The position numbers and the translations under genes are program-made. The notes under the pieces were generated by a model. That model saw only the letters and a program-made list of their open reading frames with translations, did no database searches and was not told the DNA's origin. 64,000 nt of DNA from NCBI RefSeq assembly GCF_014201875.1, contig NZ_JACHFL010000003.1, positions 124,001-188,000 of the forward strand, written 5' to 3'. Positions 37,784-46,115 of this stretch are shown here, piece by piece. This stretch comes from Deinococcus humi (GTDB taxonomy: Bacteria > Deinococcota > Deinococci > Deinococcales > Deinococcaceae). Position 1 is the stretch's first letter; the number at the start of each line of letters is the position of its first letter.

Positions 37784-38811
37784 TCTACCTGCACGCCCAG
37801 CAACGCTGCCGCCTGGGTGATGCGCCCCGTGATGACGGTGGCGCGGTTCTGGGCCTCGCGCTGTAGTTGCTCGGCCTGCTCGGGGGTGTAGCGGCGGGTC
37901 TGCTCGCGGGCCACCAGCTTGTTCACGTACAGTGCCAGCTCATCAAGGCCCGACTGGATCTGGGTGTCCAGCGTGGCGTTTCTGGCCTTCACGTCGGGGC
38001 TCAGGCCCCGGTACATTGCCCGCCACGAGCTGACGTTGCCCACCAGATCGGCCATGCGCGAGATCACCACGAAGTCCTTGCGAACGCTCCTGTTGCCCAT
38101 CACGAAAGGACTGGACTTCCAGTCCTCGAAGAAGACCGGCCCAACGGTGGGAACATTGCCCACCAGTGCTCCGAACACGTCCTCCCGGCTGGGATTCCAG
38201 GCCCTGGCGGCTTTCTGCAACTCCAGGGTCTGACGGTGCAACTCGGCGGCGGCGGCCTTCAGGACATTGGCGTCGGGCAGCGCATCGCCGAAGTCCATTC
38301 GGCCATTGCCGTCCACGTCGAACGCCACTCCGCTGTTGTACGCCTTCACCGTGCCCCACAACGTCCCCTCGTTGACGCCGAAGAGGTTGCCCGGCTTGAA
38401 GAGCGTCCGGCCGTCCGGCAACTTCAGGTCAAATGGCACCACGTCCTCGCCGCCGTCCGCCGCGCTCGTGCCGGCGTCCAGAATCACGTCGAACTCGATC
38501 AGTGACTCCACTCCTGCCACGATGCCTTCAATGTCCTCATAGCCAGGGCTGGCCTTCGTCCACCCGGCGCGGGCGGCCTGAAGAGTGGCGCGGGTCTGGG
38601 GATTTTTCGCCAGCGTCCGGTAATTGAAATTTGCACTTTTGGCCAGTGTGTAATACCGGTCTGCCGCCGCGTTCAGCGCCCGCGTCCCGGCCAGTTGCGT
38701 TTCCAATTTGCCGCTCAGATAGGTCTTGACGCCGCTCAGATCGGCGGCGTGCGCGGAGGACAGCAGGCCGAAACCCAATGTGACGGTCAACAGTGGTCGT
38801 GATGGACGCAT
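37780..38811 (-). CDS. Imelysin/EfeO-family periplasmic iron-uptake protein
   Basis: A 343-residue exported protein with signal peptide RPLLTVTLGFGLLSSAHA. The mature part is helical, of the imelysin (M75-like) fold used by EfeO/EfeM to supply iron to the EfeU permease encoded immediately downstream (overlapping genes). Key segments are YEDIEGIVAGVESLIEFDVI near residue 100 and EDWKSSPFVMGNRSVRKDFV near residue 230. The classical GxHxxE metal motif is not obvious; the corresponding stretch reads GVESLIEFD. The start at 38811 places the signal peptide correctly. Divergent from an Rrf2 regulator. Confidence 0.85.
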   Translation of the reverse strand: MRPSRPLLTVTLGFGLLSSAHAADLSGVKTYLSGKLETQLAGTRALNAAADRYYTLAKSANFNYRTLAKNPQTRATLQAARAGWTKASPGYEDIEGIVAGVESLIEFDVILDAGTSAADGGEDVVPFDLKLPDGRTLFKPGNLFGVNEGTLWGTVKAYNSGVAFDVDGNGRMDFGDALPDANVLKAAAAELHRQTLELQKAARAWNPSREDVFGALVGNVPTVGPVFFEDWKSSPFVMGNRSVRKDFVVISRMADLVGNVSSWRAMYRGLSPDVKARNATLDTQIQSGLDELALYVNKLVAREQTRRYTPEQAEQLQREAQNRATVITGRITQAAALLGVQVE

Positions 38812-38879
38812 GGTTAGATACTGAACTATCCTGAGTAAGTAAGTCAAGATTGATTTGGAGAAGAAGTGGAGGTTGTCCT
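38812..38879. promoter_or_regulatory. Divergent promoter region, iron uptake operon / Rrf2 regulator
   Basis: A 68-base gap with an imperfect dyad TACT-N11-AGTA (38820-38838) and AT-rich sequence. It must hold both promoters and is the natural place for an Rrf2 operator. The regulator's GGAGG ribosome-binding site lies at its right end. Confidence 0.45.
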
Positions 38880-39317
38880 ATGTGGATTTCAACGCGCGCG
38901 CAGTACGGTCTCCGTGCCCTGATCGAGATTGGCCGTCAGCCGGGCGAACCCATCTCGCTCAAAGAGGTGGCGACGCGCCAAGACATCAGTCTGCATTACC
39001 TGGAGCAGATTGTCGGAGGCCTGCGCCGCGCCGGTTTCGTGCAGAGCGTGCGCGGGGCCAGGGGCGGTTACCAACTTGCCCGCGCCGCCGCCGACATCAA
39101 CGCTTACGAGGTGGTCACCACTCTGGAGGGCAGCATTGCCCCGGTGCAGTGTGTGGAGGACGATCACACCTGTGAGAGCCAGAACGTCTGCGGCACCCAG
39201 GAACTGTGGTTCCGGGTTGACGCTGCGTTGCGCGAGGTGCTGGGCAGCACCACCCTGGCTGACCTGATTGTGGAAGCGCAGGAACAGCAGCACGCTCGCC
39301 TGATTCAGCTGGCCTGA
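38880..39317 (+). CDS. Rrf2/IscR-type iron-sulfur regulator
   Basis: A 145-residue winged-helix regulator. The N-terminal HTH segment is WISTRAQYGLRALIEIG then ISLHYLEQIVGGLRRAGFVQ, with the Rrf2 signature SVRGARGGYQLAR. Three cysteines in QCVEDDHTCESQNVCGT (C-x6-C-x5-C) near residue 89 match the cluster ligands of IscR-like proteins, so it probably binds an iron-sulfur cluster. The start at 38880 is supported by GGAGG seven bases upstream. Divergent from the EfeO/EfeU pair, which suggests iron- or redox-responsive control of that operon. Confidence 0.9.
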   Translation: MWISTRAQYGLRALIEIGRQPGEPISLKEVATRQDISLHYLEQIVGGLRRAGFVQSVRGARGGYQLARAAADINAYEVVTTLEGSIAPVQCVEDDHTCESQNVCGTQELWFRVDAALREVLGSTTLADLIVEAQEQQHARLIQLA

Positions 39318-39445
39318 AGAGCGTGAGGGCTGGAACGATTGGGCAGGCTAATTGCTTGCTTGATCCTGGCCCAAAGCGCCTTGAAGCCAATCGAAAGAGG
39401 CCCAGCCGCCAGACTGGACCTCCAGAGGAACGCGCCAGCTGGGAC

Positions 39446-40540
39446 TCAGACCCTAATGGTCACGCGGGCCTTGTCGTCTTCAAGGTGAATGCTGTCGATA
39501 AAGCGCACCACCCGGGTGGCGTAGCCCATGACCAGCGTGTGAGTTCTGGCCCCACCTGCGAAGCGCCGCACGCCGTCCAGAATCTCGCCGTAGGTAATAC
39601 CAGTGGCCGAGAAGACGATCTGCGAGCCGGGGGCCAGATCCGCGGTCTTGTAGATCCGGTTCTCGTCCACGCCCATCGTCTTGAAGCGTTCGCGCATGGC
39701 GTCGTCCTCAGGGAGGAAACGGCCCTGAATCTCGGCCCCCAGGCATTTGCAGGCCGCCGCGCTCAGCACGCCCTCAGGGGCGCCGCCCGAACCCATCAGC
39801 GCGTGGACGCCGCTGCCGCGCACGCCCACCGCAATGCCCGCAACCACGTCACCGTCGCCGATGAGCTTGACGCGTGCGCCCGCCGCCCGCACCCGCCGGA
39901 TCAGGTCGGCGTGGCGTTCACGGTCCAGAATGGTGATCATCAGGTCATCCACGTCGCGGTCCAGGCTCTGGGCCAACACGTTCAGGTTGGCCTCCACCGG
40001 CCAGTCCAGGTTAACCCGGCCCGCAGCCGGGGGCGGCACGATCAGCTTTTCCATGTAGCAATCGGGCGCATGCATCAGGCCCCCACGTTCGGACAGGGCG
40101 ATCACGGCCAGACCGTTGGGCAGCCCCTTGGCGGTCACCTCTGTGCCCTCCACCGGGTCCACGGCGATATCCACCTCGTACTGCCCGTTGCCCACCTGCT
40201 CGCCGATGTACAACATGGGCGCCTCGTCCATCTCGCCCTCACCGATCACCACGGTGCCCCTAATGTCCAGCGAATTCAGCAACTCGCGCATGGCTTCGGT
40301 GCCTGCGCCGTCCACGGCATTCTTGTCACCCAGGCCCATGAACTTGCTGGCGGCCAGCGCCGCGCCCTCGGTCACGCGCGCCGTTTCCAGCACGAGCGCG
40401 TGCTCGAAGCTCTGCACGGTCTTCGGACTGGGCGAGCGCTGCGAACCTGTTTCGGGCGGGGTCGTGGACGTTGCCTCGGAGGAATGGACGGGGGCGGGGG
40501 TGGAATTGGACTTCGCGCTCGGCTGCCGTTTGGAGGTCAT
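39446..40540 (-). CDS. glpX: Fructose-1,6-bisphosphatase class II
   Basis: Gluconeogenic phosphatase of the GlpX type, also acting on sedoheptulose 1,7-bisphosphate in some bacteria. Motifs: [17 protein letters not shown] near residue 73, [20 protein letters not shown] (metal-binding) near residue 96, [20 protein letters not shown] near residue 126, and [16 protein letters not shown] near residue 230. A 40-residue Ser/Thr/Pro-rich N-terminal extension precedes the conserved start ([20 protein letters not shown]). TAGCGT lies seven bases before the ATG. It converges on the Rrf2 gene. Confidence 0.95.
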   Translation of the reverse strand: MTSKRQPSAKSNSTPAPVHSSEATSTTPPETGSQRSPSPKTVQSFEHALVLETARVTEGAALAASKFMGLGDKNAVDGAGTEAMRELLNSLDIRGTVVIGEGEMDEAPMLYIGEQVGNGQYEVDIAVDPVEGTEVTAKGLPNGLAVIALSERGGLMHAPDCYMEKLIVPPPAAGRVNLDWPVEANLNVLAQSLDRDVDDLMITILDRERHADLIRRVRAAGARVKLIGDGDVVAGIAVGVRGSGVHALMGSGGAPEGVLSAAACKCLGAEIQGRFLPEDDAMRERFKTMGVDENRIYKTADLAPGSQIVFSATGITYGEILDGVRRFAGGARTHTLVMGYATRVVRFIDSIHLEDDKARVTIRV

Positions 40541-40812
40541 ACCAGAGACGCTAACACGCCCATCCCGATTTCAGGCCGCTGGGAGCGTTTCCAGCACAGG
40601 ATTTACTATGATGTGTAGAACAAGTGATACGGAGTGCATCGTTGTTATCCAGACTCCCACCTGCTGAGCGGCCTCAGTACAGCTCAGTCACCCTCCGAAC
40701 ACCTGGAGCACAAAGGACTAGAGCTTTTCATCCTCCTGAGCTTGATCCGCTCTCGTGCCCAGAAACGCTGCTGGGTCTCTTCCTCTGAAGGCCGTGTGTA
40801 ACCCATTTTTGT

Positions 40813-40923
40813 TCACTTCAGCACGCCGATCCAGACCAGCAGGCCCCACAAGATCACCGGAATGGCCAGCGAGCCGACAATCAGCTTGAGCAGTCGCCAC
40901 CAGTCATTCAGAAACTCGCGCAT
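40813..40923 (-). CDS. 36-residue single-span membrane microprotein
   Basis: Reads [13 protein letters not shown] followed by a hydrophobic helix ([20 protein letters not shown]) and VLK. The pattern is an amphipathic, positively charged start and one membrane span with the C-terminus probably outside. TACCCT stands exactly six bases before the ATG on the minus strand, the leaderless arrangement seen at neighbouring real genes, which is the main support for such a short ORF. No family recognised. It could be a membrane stress peptide or a regulator of a transporter; this is speculation. Confidence 0.6.
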   Translation of the reverse strand: MREFLNDWWRLLKLIVGSLAIPVILWGLLVWIGVLK

Positions 40924-40929
40924 GTGGTC

Positions 40930-40935
40930 AGGGTA
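40930..40935 (-). promoter_or_regulatory. Leaderless-type -10 box of the microprotein
   Basis: TACCCT on the minus strand, six bases before the ATG at 40923. Confidence 0.5.
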
Positions 40936-41215
40936 GCAGGCCAGGGATTGGGCGGTCTGTTCGTGATCCCCCGTTGTGCGCCGGGGTGAAAAGGAGCTGG
41001 GGAGGGCCTGGAATTGGTTGACATTACTTTGGAGCGGGAAGCGACTGGGCGCTCGTAAGGGTGTCAGGCCCAAGCGTCGGCACACTCTTTACCGATCCTC
41101 TTCAGGGATATTTCAACATTGCTATCTGCTGAACCGGTCTTGATCAGGCGACGCTTTTGATATGCCGTGCGGCGATTTGGAGACTTGTGATGATCCCCGT
41201 CATAAAACGAGCCCC

Positions 41216-41221
41216 TACAAT
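41216..41221 (+). promoter_or_regulatory. Leaderless-type -10 box of the nucleoside hydrolase
   Basis: TACAAT exactly six bases before the GTG at 41228; this decides the start codon. Confidence 0.6.
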
Positions 41222-41227
41222 CGGCGG

Positions 41228-42187
41228 GTGACCACCTCCGGCAAATTTGCGGCCCAGAAAGTGATACTCGACGGCGATCCCGGCCTGGACGATGCCGTGG
41301 CGTGGCTGCTGGCCCTGGCCAGTCCGGAGGTGGAGGTACTGGGGATCACGGTCACGCACGGCAATGTGGGTCTGCCCCTGACCGTTCACAACGCGGGGGT
41401 TACGCTGGCTCTGGCTGGGGCTGCGGGCGCGAATGTGCCGTACTTTGCCGGAGCACATGGGCCGCTGGTGCGGGATCTGATGACGGCAGCGGCGGTCCAT
41501 GGTGCCTCCGGCCTGCCCGCCCAGGGACTACCGCAGCCTGCACAGCCACCCGAAGACGAACATGCTGTCGATTTCATCATTCGCACCGTCCGCCATCATC
41601 CGAACAAGGTGACGTTGCTGGCATCTGGTCCACTGACCAACCTGGCGCTGGCCTTCCGGCTGGCCCCCGAATTGCCCGAATTGGTCAGGGAGGTGGTCTG
41701 GATGGGCGGCAGCACGACCGGCGGCAACGCGACTCCAGCGGCGGAATTCAACGTGCTGGCCGATCCGCATGCGGCCCACATCGTTTTCGAGTCCGGTGTG
41801 CCGTTGCGTATGGTGGGCTTGAACGTGACTATGCAGTGTATCGCCGACCCTGACAGAATCACCGCCCTGCGGGGCCTGGGTAACCGCGTAGGAACGGTGT
41901 CTGCCGAACTGCTGACGTTCTATGCGAGTGTGTATCGCGCGCGGTACGGCCTGAGCGGGGGCGCGCTGCATGATCCCTTGGCCGCCGCGGCCGTGATTCG
42001 CCCGGACCTGCTGGACTGGCATGACATGCATGTGGACATCGAGGTGCATGAGGGAGTGAACTTTGGCCGGACGGTTTGTGACCTGTACGGGTCTACGGGC
42101 CGGCCCACGAATGCCCGGGTGGCCGTTGGCGTGCGTGACGAGGCGTTCTTCGCTCTGTTGCTGGAACGTCTTGGACAGCTGCCATAG
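41228..42187 (+). CDS. Nucleoside hydrolase (inosine-uridine preferring type)
   Basis: Hydrolyses the N-glycosidic bond of ribonucleosides in salvage. The calcium-binding signature DGDPGLDDAVAWLLAL lies near residue 13, the conserved LLASGPLTNLALAF near residue 138, and MGGSTTGGNATPAAEFNVLA near residue 160. The last catalytic part is LSGGALHDPLAAAAVI near residue 245. The GTG at 41228 gives 319 residues, the usual length, and is correctly spaced from TACAAT; 22 codons upstream are open but unlikely. Monocistronic. Confidence 0.92.
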   Translation: MTTSGKFAAQKVILDGDPGLDDAVAWLLALASPEVEVLGITVTHGNVGLPLTVHNAGVTLALAGAAGANVPYFAGAHGPLVRDLMTAAAVHGASGLPAQGLPQPAQPPEDEHAVDFIIRTVRHHPNKVTLLASGPLTNLALAFRLAPELPELVREVVWMGGSTTGGNATPAAEFNVLADPHAAHIVFESGVPLRMVGLNVTMQCIADPDRITALRGLGNRVGTVSAELLTFYASVYRARYGLSGGALHDPLAAAAVIRPDLLDWHDMHVDIEVHEGVNFGRTVCDLYGSTGRPTNARVAVGVRDEAFFALLLERLGQLP

Positions 42188-42305
42188 GCGGGATCGTGGC
42201 TTCTATTGCCTAGCTCATGGATAGTTTAAAGATGCAGGTCACCGGGGCATTTTCGCCTTTGCATGAGCAAATGTTCACTGGCTCAGACCAAGTGCGGCGT
42301 CAGGT

Positions 42306-42335
42306 TTGACCACCTGCCCCCCGGCGCGCTAAGAT
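42306..42335 (+). promoter_or_regulatory. Promoter of tRNA-Leu
   Basis: TTGACC (42306-42311), an 18-base spacer and TAAGAT (42330-42335) form a good sigma-70-type promoter about 25 bases before the tRNA 5' end. Confidence 0.75.
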
Positions 42336-42359
42336 TCCGTCCGCGCCGTGGTGCGCTGG

Positions 42360-42440
<81 letters not shown>

Positions 42441-42441
<1 letters not shown>

Positions 42442-42482
42442 AAAGCAAAAGACCCCGTATTAGACGGGGTTTCTTGCTTTTC
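42441..42482 (+). terminator. Terminator of tRNA-Leu
   Basis: AAAAGCAAAAGACCCCGT and ACGGGGTTTCTTGCTTTT form a long hairpin with loop ATTAG, ending in T-rich sequence. Confidence 0.9.
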
Positions 42483-42681
42483 TATTTCGTTCGCAGAAAC
42501 TTCACTGAGAGCGCTTTCCGGCAACTGGCTTTTTATTTGGATTCGGTGAGAAGGGAGAGCAGGGAAGAGGTGCCGTCCCCGCTTCACACCTGATGTTCTG
42601 GGCAGGGTTCGATGAATTCCACGTCCAGCTAGCAGTAGGCGGCGTCCAGTGCGCTGGGTCCAGCTCTACAGACTAAGCGGC

Positions 42682-42840
42682 CTAAGCAGCTGCTTGGGCC
42701 TCTTTATGGCAGCCCAGGTAATCCGCCAGGGCCGCGCACTCCTGTTCGCTGGGTAGATCATCCGAGAGGCTCTGATCGGCGGCATACATGCGGGCAAGCT
42801 GATCACCGATCTCGGTGGGAGTCATCTCACTCGGGTGCAT
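42682..42840 (-). CDS. Small acidic hypothetical protein
   Basis: A 52-residue acidic frame (EIGDQLARMYAADQSLSDDL; QECAALADYLGCHKEAQAAA) with helical character. Starts: ATG at 42840, or GTG eight codons upstream. TATCCT lies nine bases before the ATG, near the leaderless spacing. Its stop codon is inside a palindrome (GGCC-AAGCAGCTGCTT-GGCC) that could act as terminator. Composition is protein-like, but the evidence for expression is weak and no family is recognised. Confidence 0.45.
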   Translation of the reverse strand: MHPSEMTPTEIGDQLARMYAADQSLSDDLPSEQECAALADYLGCHKEAQAAA

Positions 42841-43259
42841 GGTGGTGACAGGATAAGGCCGCACCGGGACAATGAACGGCCACAGGACACCTTACCTTCT
42901 TTCATTCCGCTTCCTTACCGAGCAACAACCTCTCTAAGGAATGGATGGTCGGTAAGATCGTGCCCCGGTAGTTCCGGCAGGGCATGATGCTCGGACATGG
43001 ATGACTGGATGCATCAACTTGACTCCGAATGCATATGACGCTATATTTTTAAACATCAAGGCGGCCAAATTGGCCGCCTTTCTCTTTGTTTCTAGACCTT
43101 CTTCGGGTGACCTCGAAGGAAAAGACGCCATTTTCCGAACTTGCAGTGCAGGGCCTGGGCTCCATCGTGTGTTCACGCCTGTTGGTGGAGAGACAGGGGG
43201 CGTTGGGCAGTAATGATCTATTTCTGGCGCGCCACCTCGTGCCAGTCAGCGGAGCCGTA
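42841..43259. other. Intergenic stretch downstream of tRNA-Leu
   Basis: About 420 bases with no supported gene. It contains one strong hairpin (43058-43085); frames crossing it are unlikely to be genes. Confidence 0.5.
43058..43085. terminator. Isolated strong terminator hairpin
   Basis: AAGGCGGCC pairs with GGCCGCCTT (five-base loop), followed by TCTCTTTG. No intact gene ends beside it, suggesting that the gene it served has been lost. Confidence 0.7.
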
Positions 43260-43421
43260 TCAGGGGTTCAGGTCATATGCGTTCTCCGGATCCGTCAGCC
43301 ACACATCAGTGGAGATGAACGTCGACCGAAGACTCAGGGCAAAAGCCTCTTTCTCTTCCTTGTCACCGAAATCCATATCCTCTGTGAAGATATCCATGAG
43401 GGCGTCGACGTCGGAGGGCAT
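43260..43421 (-). pseudogene. Probable NTF2/SnoaL-like gene fragment
   Basis: A 53-residue frame containing PSDVDALMDIFTEDMDFGDK, which closely resembles the region after the first helix of SnoaL-like/NTF2-like proteins (pattern DVDALMALFTEDV). The fold needs about 110 residues or more, so this is only a piece. After the TGA at 43260 a further stretch (YGSADWHEVARQK) remains readable in frame before a second stop. No ribosome-binding site. It sits just downstream of the kinase-like gene on the same strand. Identification by motif memory; moderate certainty. Confidence 0.35.
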
Positions 43422-43461
43422 CACGGTGCATATTTCGCCCAGCCCGTTCGAGCAAGAAGCG

Positions 43462-44391
43462 TTAATCTGTGCGTCTTCTGGTCATCAGCGCGAGGAGTTC
43501 ATGTTGCCGCCGGGCCGCTAGGTCAGGCAGCCCATGCTCGCGGGCCCACAGGAGCCTCAGCAGGGTGTGCCATACGCGCAGGAATCCCAGTTCAGTCAGT
43601 GTGGCTTTCACGTCGAGGGCGCTGTACGCGGTGAGCAGATCACAGGTCCAGTCGAGCCCGAAGGTTTCGTGAAGATACAGGAGGTCACGCGCGGGCCGTC
43701 CCAGCGTCATGCCATTGAAGTCGATCACACCGACGGCGCGGCCTTCATCCACGAGGACGTGATCGACGGAGACCTCGCCGTGGAGGAGCGCGGGCGGTGC
43801 GTCGTCACTCCTCAGGAGGCGGAGGTGCCCTTCAAGTTCGGCTTCCAGGAACGCGGTTAGGTCCTCGTCCGCGCCACCCGTGCGGTACTCGGCGAGGTCC
43901 TGGCGGTACAGGTCAGGGGCCGCCCCGTGAAGCATGTGGTCGTCGCGCATTGAGAAGGCGTAGGCCGTCTCTGGGACGCCAGATCGTCGGGCAAGAGCAG
44001 GATCGAAGGCGTGGAGCTCACGAAAGAACGTGGCGAGATCTCGCGCCAGGGTGGCGGCGTCGACCTCGCCGCGTTCCTGCGGGTTCAGGTAGCCGAGGGG
44101 GGTGCCGGGCACGGCCTCGTACAGCACAAAGGCGCGTCCCTCCAGTCGACCGTGGCACTCCACTTGGGGTGCGCGCAGCGTGAGCGTCCCCGCGAGATGC
44201 GGCATGACGCGCGCGACGCGCTCCAGACAGTGGGAGGCGTGGTTGTGGCGGGCCAGGAGCAGCACCCGTAGCGGTGTGGTGTGTACGGACCATGCCTGGC
44301 AGTAGTCGCCCTGTCCGGCAGGCATCAGCTGAGGGGTGGGCAGGTCAGGAAGGCACGCCTGAAGGGCGCGCTCTGGCGCGTGGGTGATCAT
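43462..44391 (-). CDS. Aminoglycoside/macrolide phosphotransferase-family protein with altered catalytic loop
   Basis: A 309-residue APH-fold protein. The catalytic loop reads LLHGEVSVDHVLVDE near residue 204, and the metal/DFG-equivalent segment is VGVIDFNGMTLGRPARDLLY. Relative to the family pattern HGDxxxxN, the catalytic Asp is Glu and the Asn is His. The His at the Asn position resembles macrolide phosphotransferases (HGDLHPGH); the Asp-to-Glu change is unusual and may reduce activity. GGAGG precedes the ATG. It could be a resistance-type kinase or a metabolic kinase; the substrate is not predictable. Confidence 0.8.
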   Translation of the reverse strand: MITHAPERALQACLPDLPTPQLMPAGQGDYCQAWSVHTTPLRVLLLARHNHASHCLERVARVMPHLAGTLTLRAPQVECHGRLEGRAFVLYEAVPGTPLGYLNPQERGEVDAATLARDLATFFRELHAFDPALARRSGVPETAYAFSMRDDHMLHGAAPDLYRQDLAEYRTGGADEDLTAFLEAELEGHLRLLRSDDAPPALLHGEVSVDHVLVDEGRAVGVIDFNGMTLGRPARDLLYLHETFGLDWTCDLLTAYSALDVKATLTELGFLRVWHTLLRLLWAREHGLPDLAARRQHELLALMTRRRTD

Positions 44392-44656
44392 GTGGAGCCT
44401 CCGGGGCGGGAGCGCAGGTGCAGCAGGTGGGCGGCGAATCGTGAAGTCGTTCCGAGAGCCCGGCGCGCCGCTCGCCAGCTAAGGTCACTTGCCGCACGGT
44501 GCCGGGAGGCTCACCGGGGCCACTGTAGCTCCGATGCGGTCCTGTGACGGGCGGCACTGCGGCCCCCCACAGCACGAGGTGCGCTCGGTGGCGCGCGAAG
44601 CCCGAACAGATACACTGGACATAGCCCCGAACTCGCGGGGCGCTTCCGGGTCATGA
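44392..44656. other. Non-coding stretch upstream of the kinase-like gene
   Basis: About 265 bases holding the kinase-like gene's ribosome-binding site and presumably its promoter. No other gene or clear element was identified. Confidence 0.5.
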
Positions 44657-44857
44657 CCCCTGACCGGGCGGGAATGCAGCAAGGTACAGCCCCAATACAG
44701 CCGCGAGCCCGTGACGACTTCCTGCACGATGAAGGCAGTCCTGCGGGCCATAGACGTGAAGCCTCCGGCCAAGCTCGTCGGCCACTCCATTGGCGGCCTG
44801 ATCGCTCTGGAGTCCGCCGCCGATTCCCGGACATGGTCCATGCTGTTGTCCTACTGA
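44657..44857 (+). pseudogene. Alpha/beta-hydrolase fragment (nucleophile elbow)
   Basis: The open frame runs from just after a TGA (44654) to the TGA at 44855. It contains TMKAVLRAIDVKPPAKLVGH followed by SIGGLIALESAAD, which is the helix and nucleophile elbow (GHSxGG) of alpha/beta-hydrolases. Both the N-terminal oxyanion region and the C-terminal Asp/His part are missing, and no start signal is present. It is a relic of a once longer gene. Only the fold class can be named. Confidence 0.55.
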
Positions 44858-45191
44858 TCAGCTCTCATCCACAGCAGCTCGCGCGGTTCGTCATTGTGCT
44901 TTCCGCCGATAGTTGATTCGCCCGTCAATTGGTGGCCCCTGGTAATCTGGGCTCCCACCAGGAGGGGTATCTCTGCGTTGTCAACGTTGCGAACCCGTGC
45001 ACGGATCAGGAGCTGGTGCTGGCCTGCAACGCCTCTTGCTCCGGTGTAGCTGGCCAGCCTGAGAACGGCGGACATGCCAACGTCGGGCGGCGCTTCCCTA
45101 AACCACTTTTAGTGAACAGCTGGAGGATGAGGCAATGTGAATGTTCAGAATTGTTGTGTTTGTAGGCATTCTGGCTGCCCTCTGTCCCCGC
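44858..45191. other. Intergenic stretch with no clear gene
   Basis: About 330 bases. A minus-strand frame at 44851-45075 has no ribosome-binding site or leaderless box and no family resemblance, so it is not called. Confidence 0.45.
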
Positions 45192-45620
45192 CTATTGCCT
45201 GCTGCGCCTGACGGCGAGCACACCGTACAGGGCGGTCAGGCACAGGCAGAGCGGGGTGTACAGCCGCGCATCGTTGCGGGCAAACCGGCTCTCGGTACGC
45301 TGCCGGGTCAAGCCGACCGTGCGGCCATCCCCGACGGCCCGCAGCAGGAACACGAGGGTGGTCAGGCGCAAGGGCCAGCGCATCCGGGGCGAGGTGGCGT
45401 CCAGGGCGGCCGCGCTCATGCCCGCCAGCCCTGCGGCCACACCCAGCGTCATCACGGGGGAGGGCATGAACAGCGGTCCGCCGCCGTCCGCCTCGGGGAG
45501 GGCCGCTGTCAGCCCCACCTTGCCGCCGGCTGCCCAGTACACATGCACGGACGCGATGGTGCCCGTGAGCAGGGCCGCACCGATGGAGACGGCACGGTGG
45601 GCAGTCAAGGCTTGAAGCAT
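45192..45620 (-). CDS. DUF3995 membrane protein
   Basis: A 142-residue membrane protein with four hydrophobic helices. The DUF3995 pattern is visible: SVHVYWAAGGKVGLTAALPE near residue 25, then FLLRAVGDGRTVGLTRQRTE near residue 92, and a late FARNDARLYTPLCLCLTALY. The function of this family is unknown. The start at 45620 is preceded by TGTGAT and six bases, similar to a leaderless start; a TTG 17 codons further upstream is less likely. A truncated second copy of this gene, including its 5' flank, is at 57458-57650. Confidence 0.85.
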   Translation of the reverse strand: MLQALTAHRAVSIGAALLTGTIASVHVYWAAGGKVGLTAALPEADGGGPLFMPSPVMTLGVAAGLAGMSAAALDATSPRMRWPLRLTTLVFLLRAVGDGRTVGLTRQRTESRFARNDARLYTPLCLCLTALYGVLAVRRSRQ

Positions 45621-45835
45621 GGGCACATCACACCCTGCCCAGGGCTGCGGAATGTCCCTGGCAACACCCAAGTGCGTTGGGACGCGATATGGGGCACCTT
45701 ACCGCTCGTCGCACGGTGGTCACAGGAGAGGGCATCCTGCGTGGTGCGCGGCTCCGACGCATTGAGGTCCACAACCCTACGGATCGTCCCGCAGCACAAT
45801 CTGACGGCCCCAGCGCCCGTCCCGCAACCAGACAA
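45621..45835. other. 5' flank of the DUF3995 gene
   Basis: Contains the DUF3995 promoter region. The part up to about 45700 is repeated, diverged, at 57584-57650. Confidence 0.5.
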
Positions 45836-46066
45836 TCAAGCGGTCAGGGCATCTGAAGCCTGCACATGCCCCATGCCGTATCTACCTTTGGCCCCGAGAT
45901 GCAGATAGCGAAGGACCTGCTCCGGGACGCTCGACATGCGCATGGCAGCCTGCTGTCTCGTGCCCAGACGCACCCAGTCCTGAAAGCCGCCCAGAATGAC
46001 CTGCTGGGTGTCGAGGCTCGCTGCCGCAATGTGCAGATGCTCCAGGCTGGAGCCCCACTTGGTAGC
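45836..46066 (-). pseudogene. Unidentified C-terminal gene fragment
   Basis: The minus-strand frame ending at the TGA at 45836 reads like a genuine protein (SLEHLHIAAASLDTQQVILG; GFQDWVRLGTRQQAAMRMSS; VPEQVLRYLHLGAKGRYGMG) for about 76 residues. It has no start codon with a signal, and its 5' side runs into sequence of a different character near the end of the MBL gene. I interpret it as the remaining C-terminal end of a gene truncated by rearrangement. No family recognised. Confidence 0.3.
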
Positions 46067-46115
46067 GATTGAGCCAGGCGCCGATGCGCGGGACCGTCCC
46101 CAATGTCTGCCAGCG

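Larger units (their letters stand above)
40541..41227. other. Upstream region of glpX and the nucleoside hydrolase
   Basis: About 690 bases. The only gene I can support is the 36-residue membrane protein at 40813-40923. Longer frames here lack start signals. The right end carries the TACAAT box of the nucleoside hydrolase. Confidence 0.55.

Noticed and set aside
44851..45075. 74-residue minus-strand frame
   Set aside because: No ribosome-binding site, no leaderless box and no family resemblance; kept only as a note.
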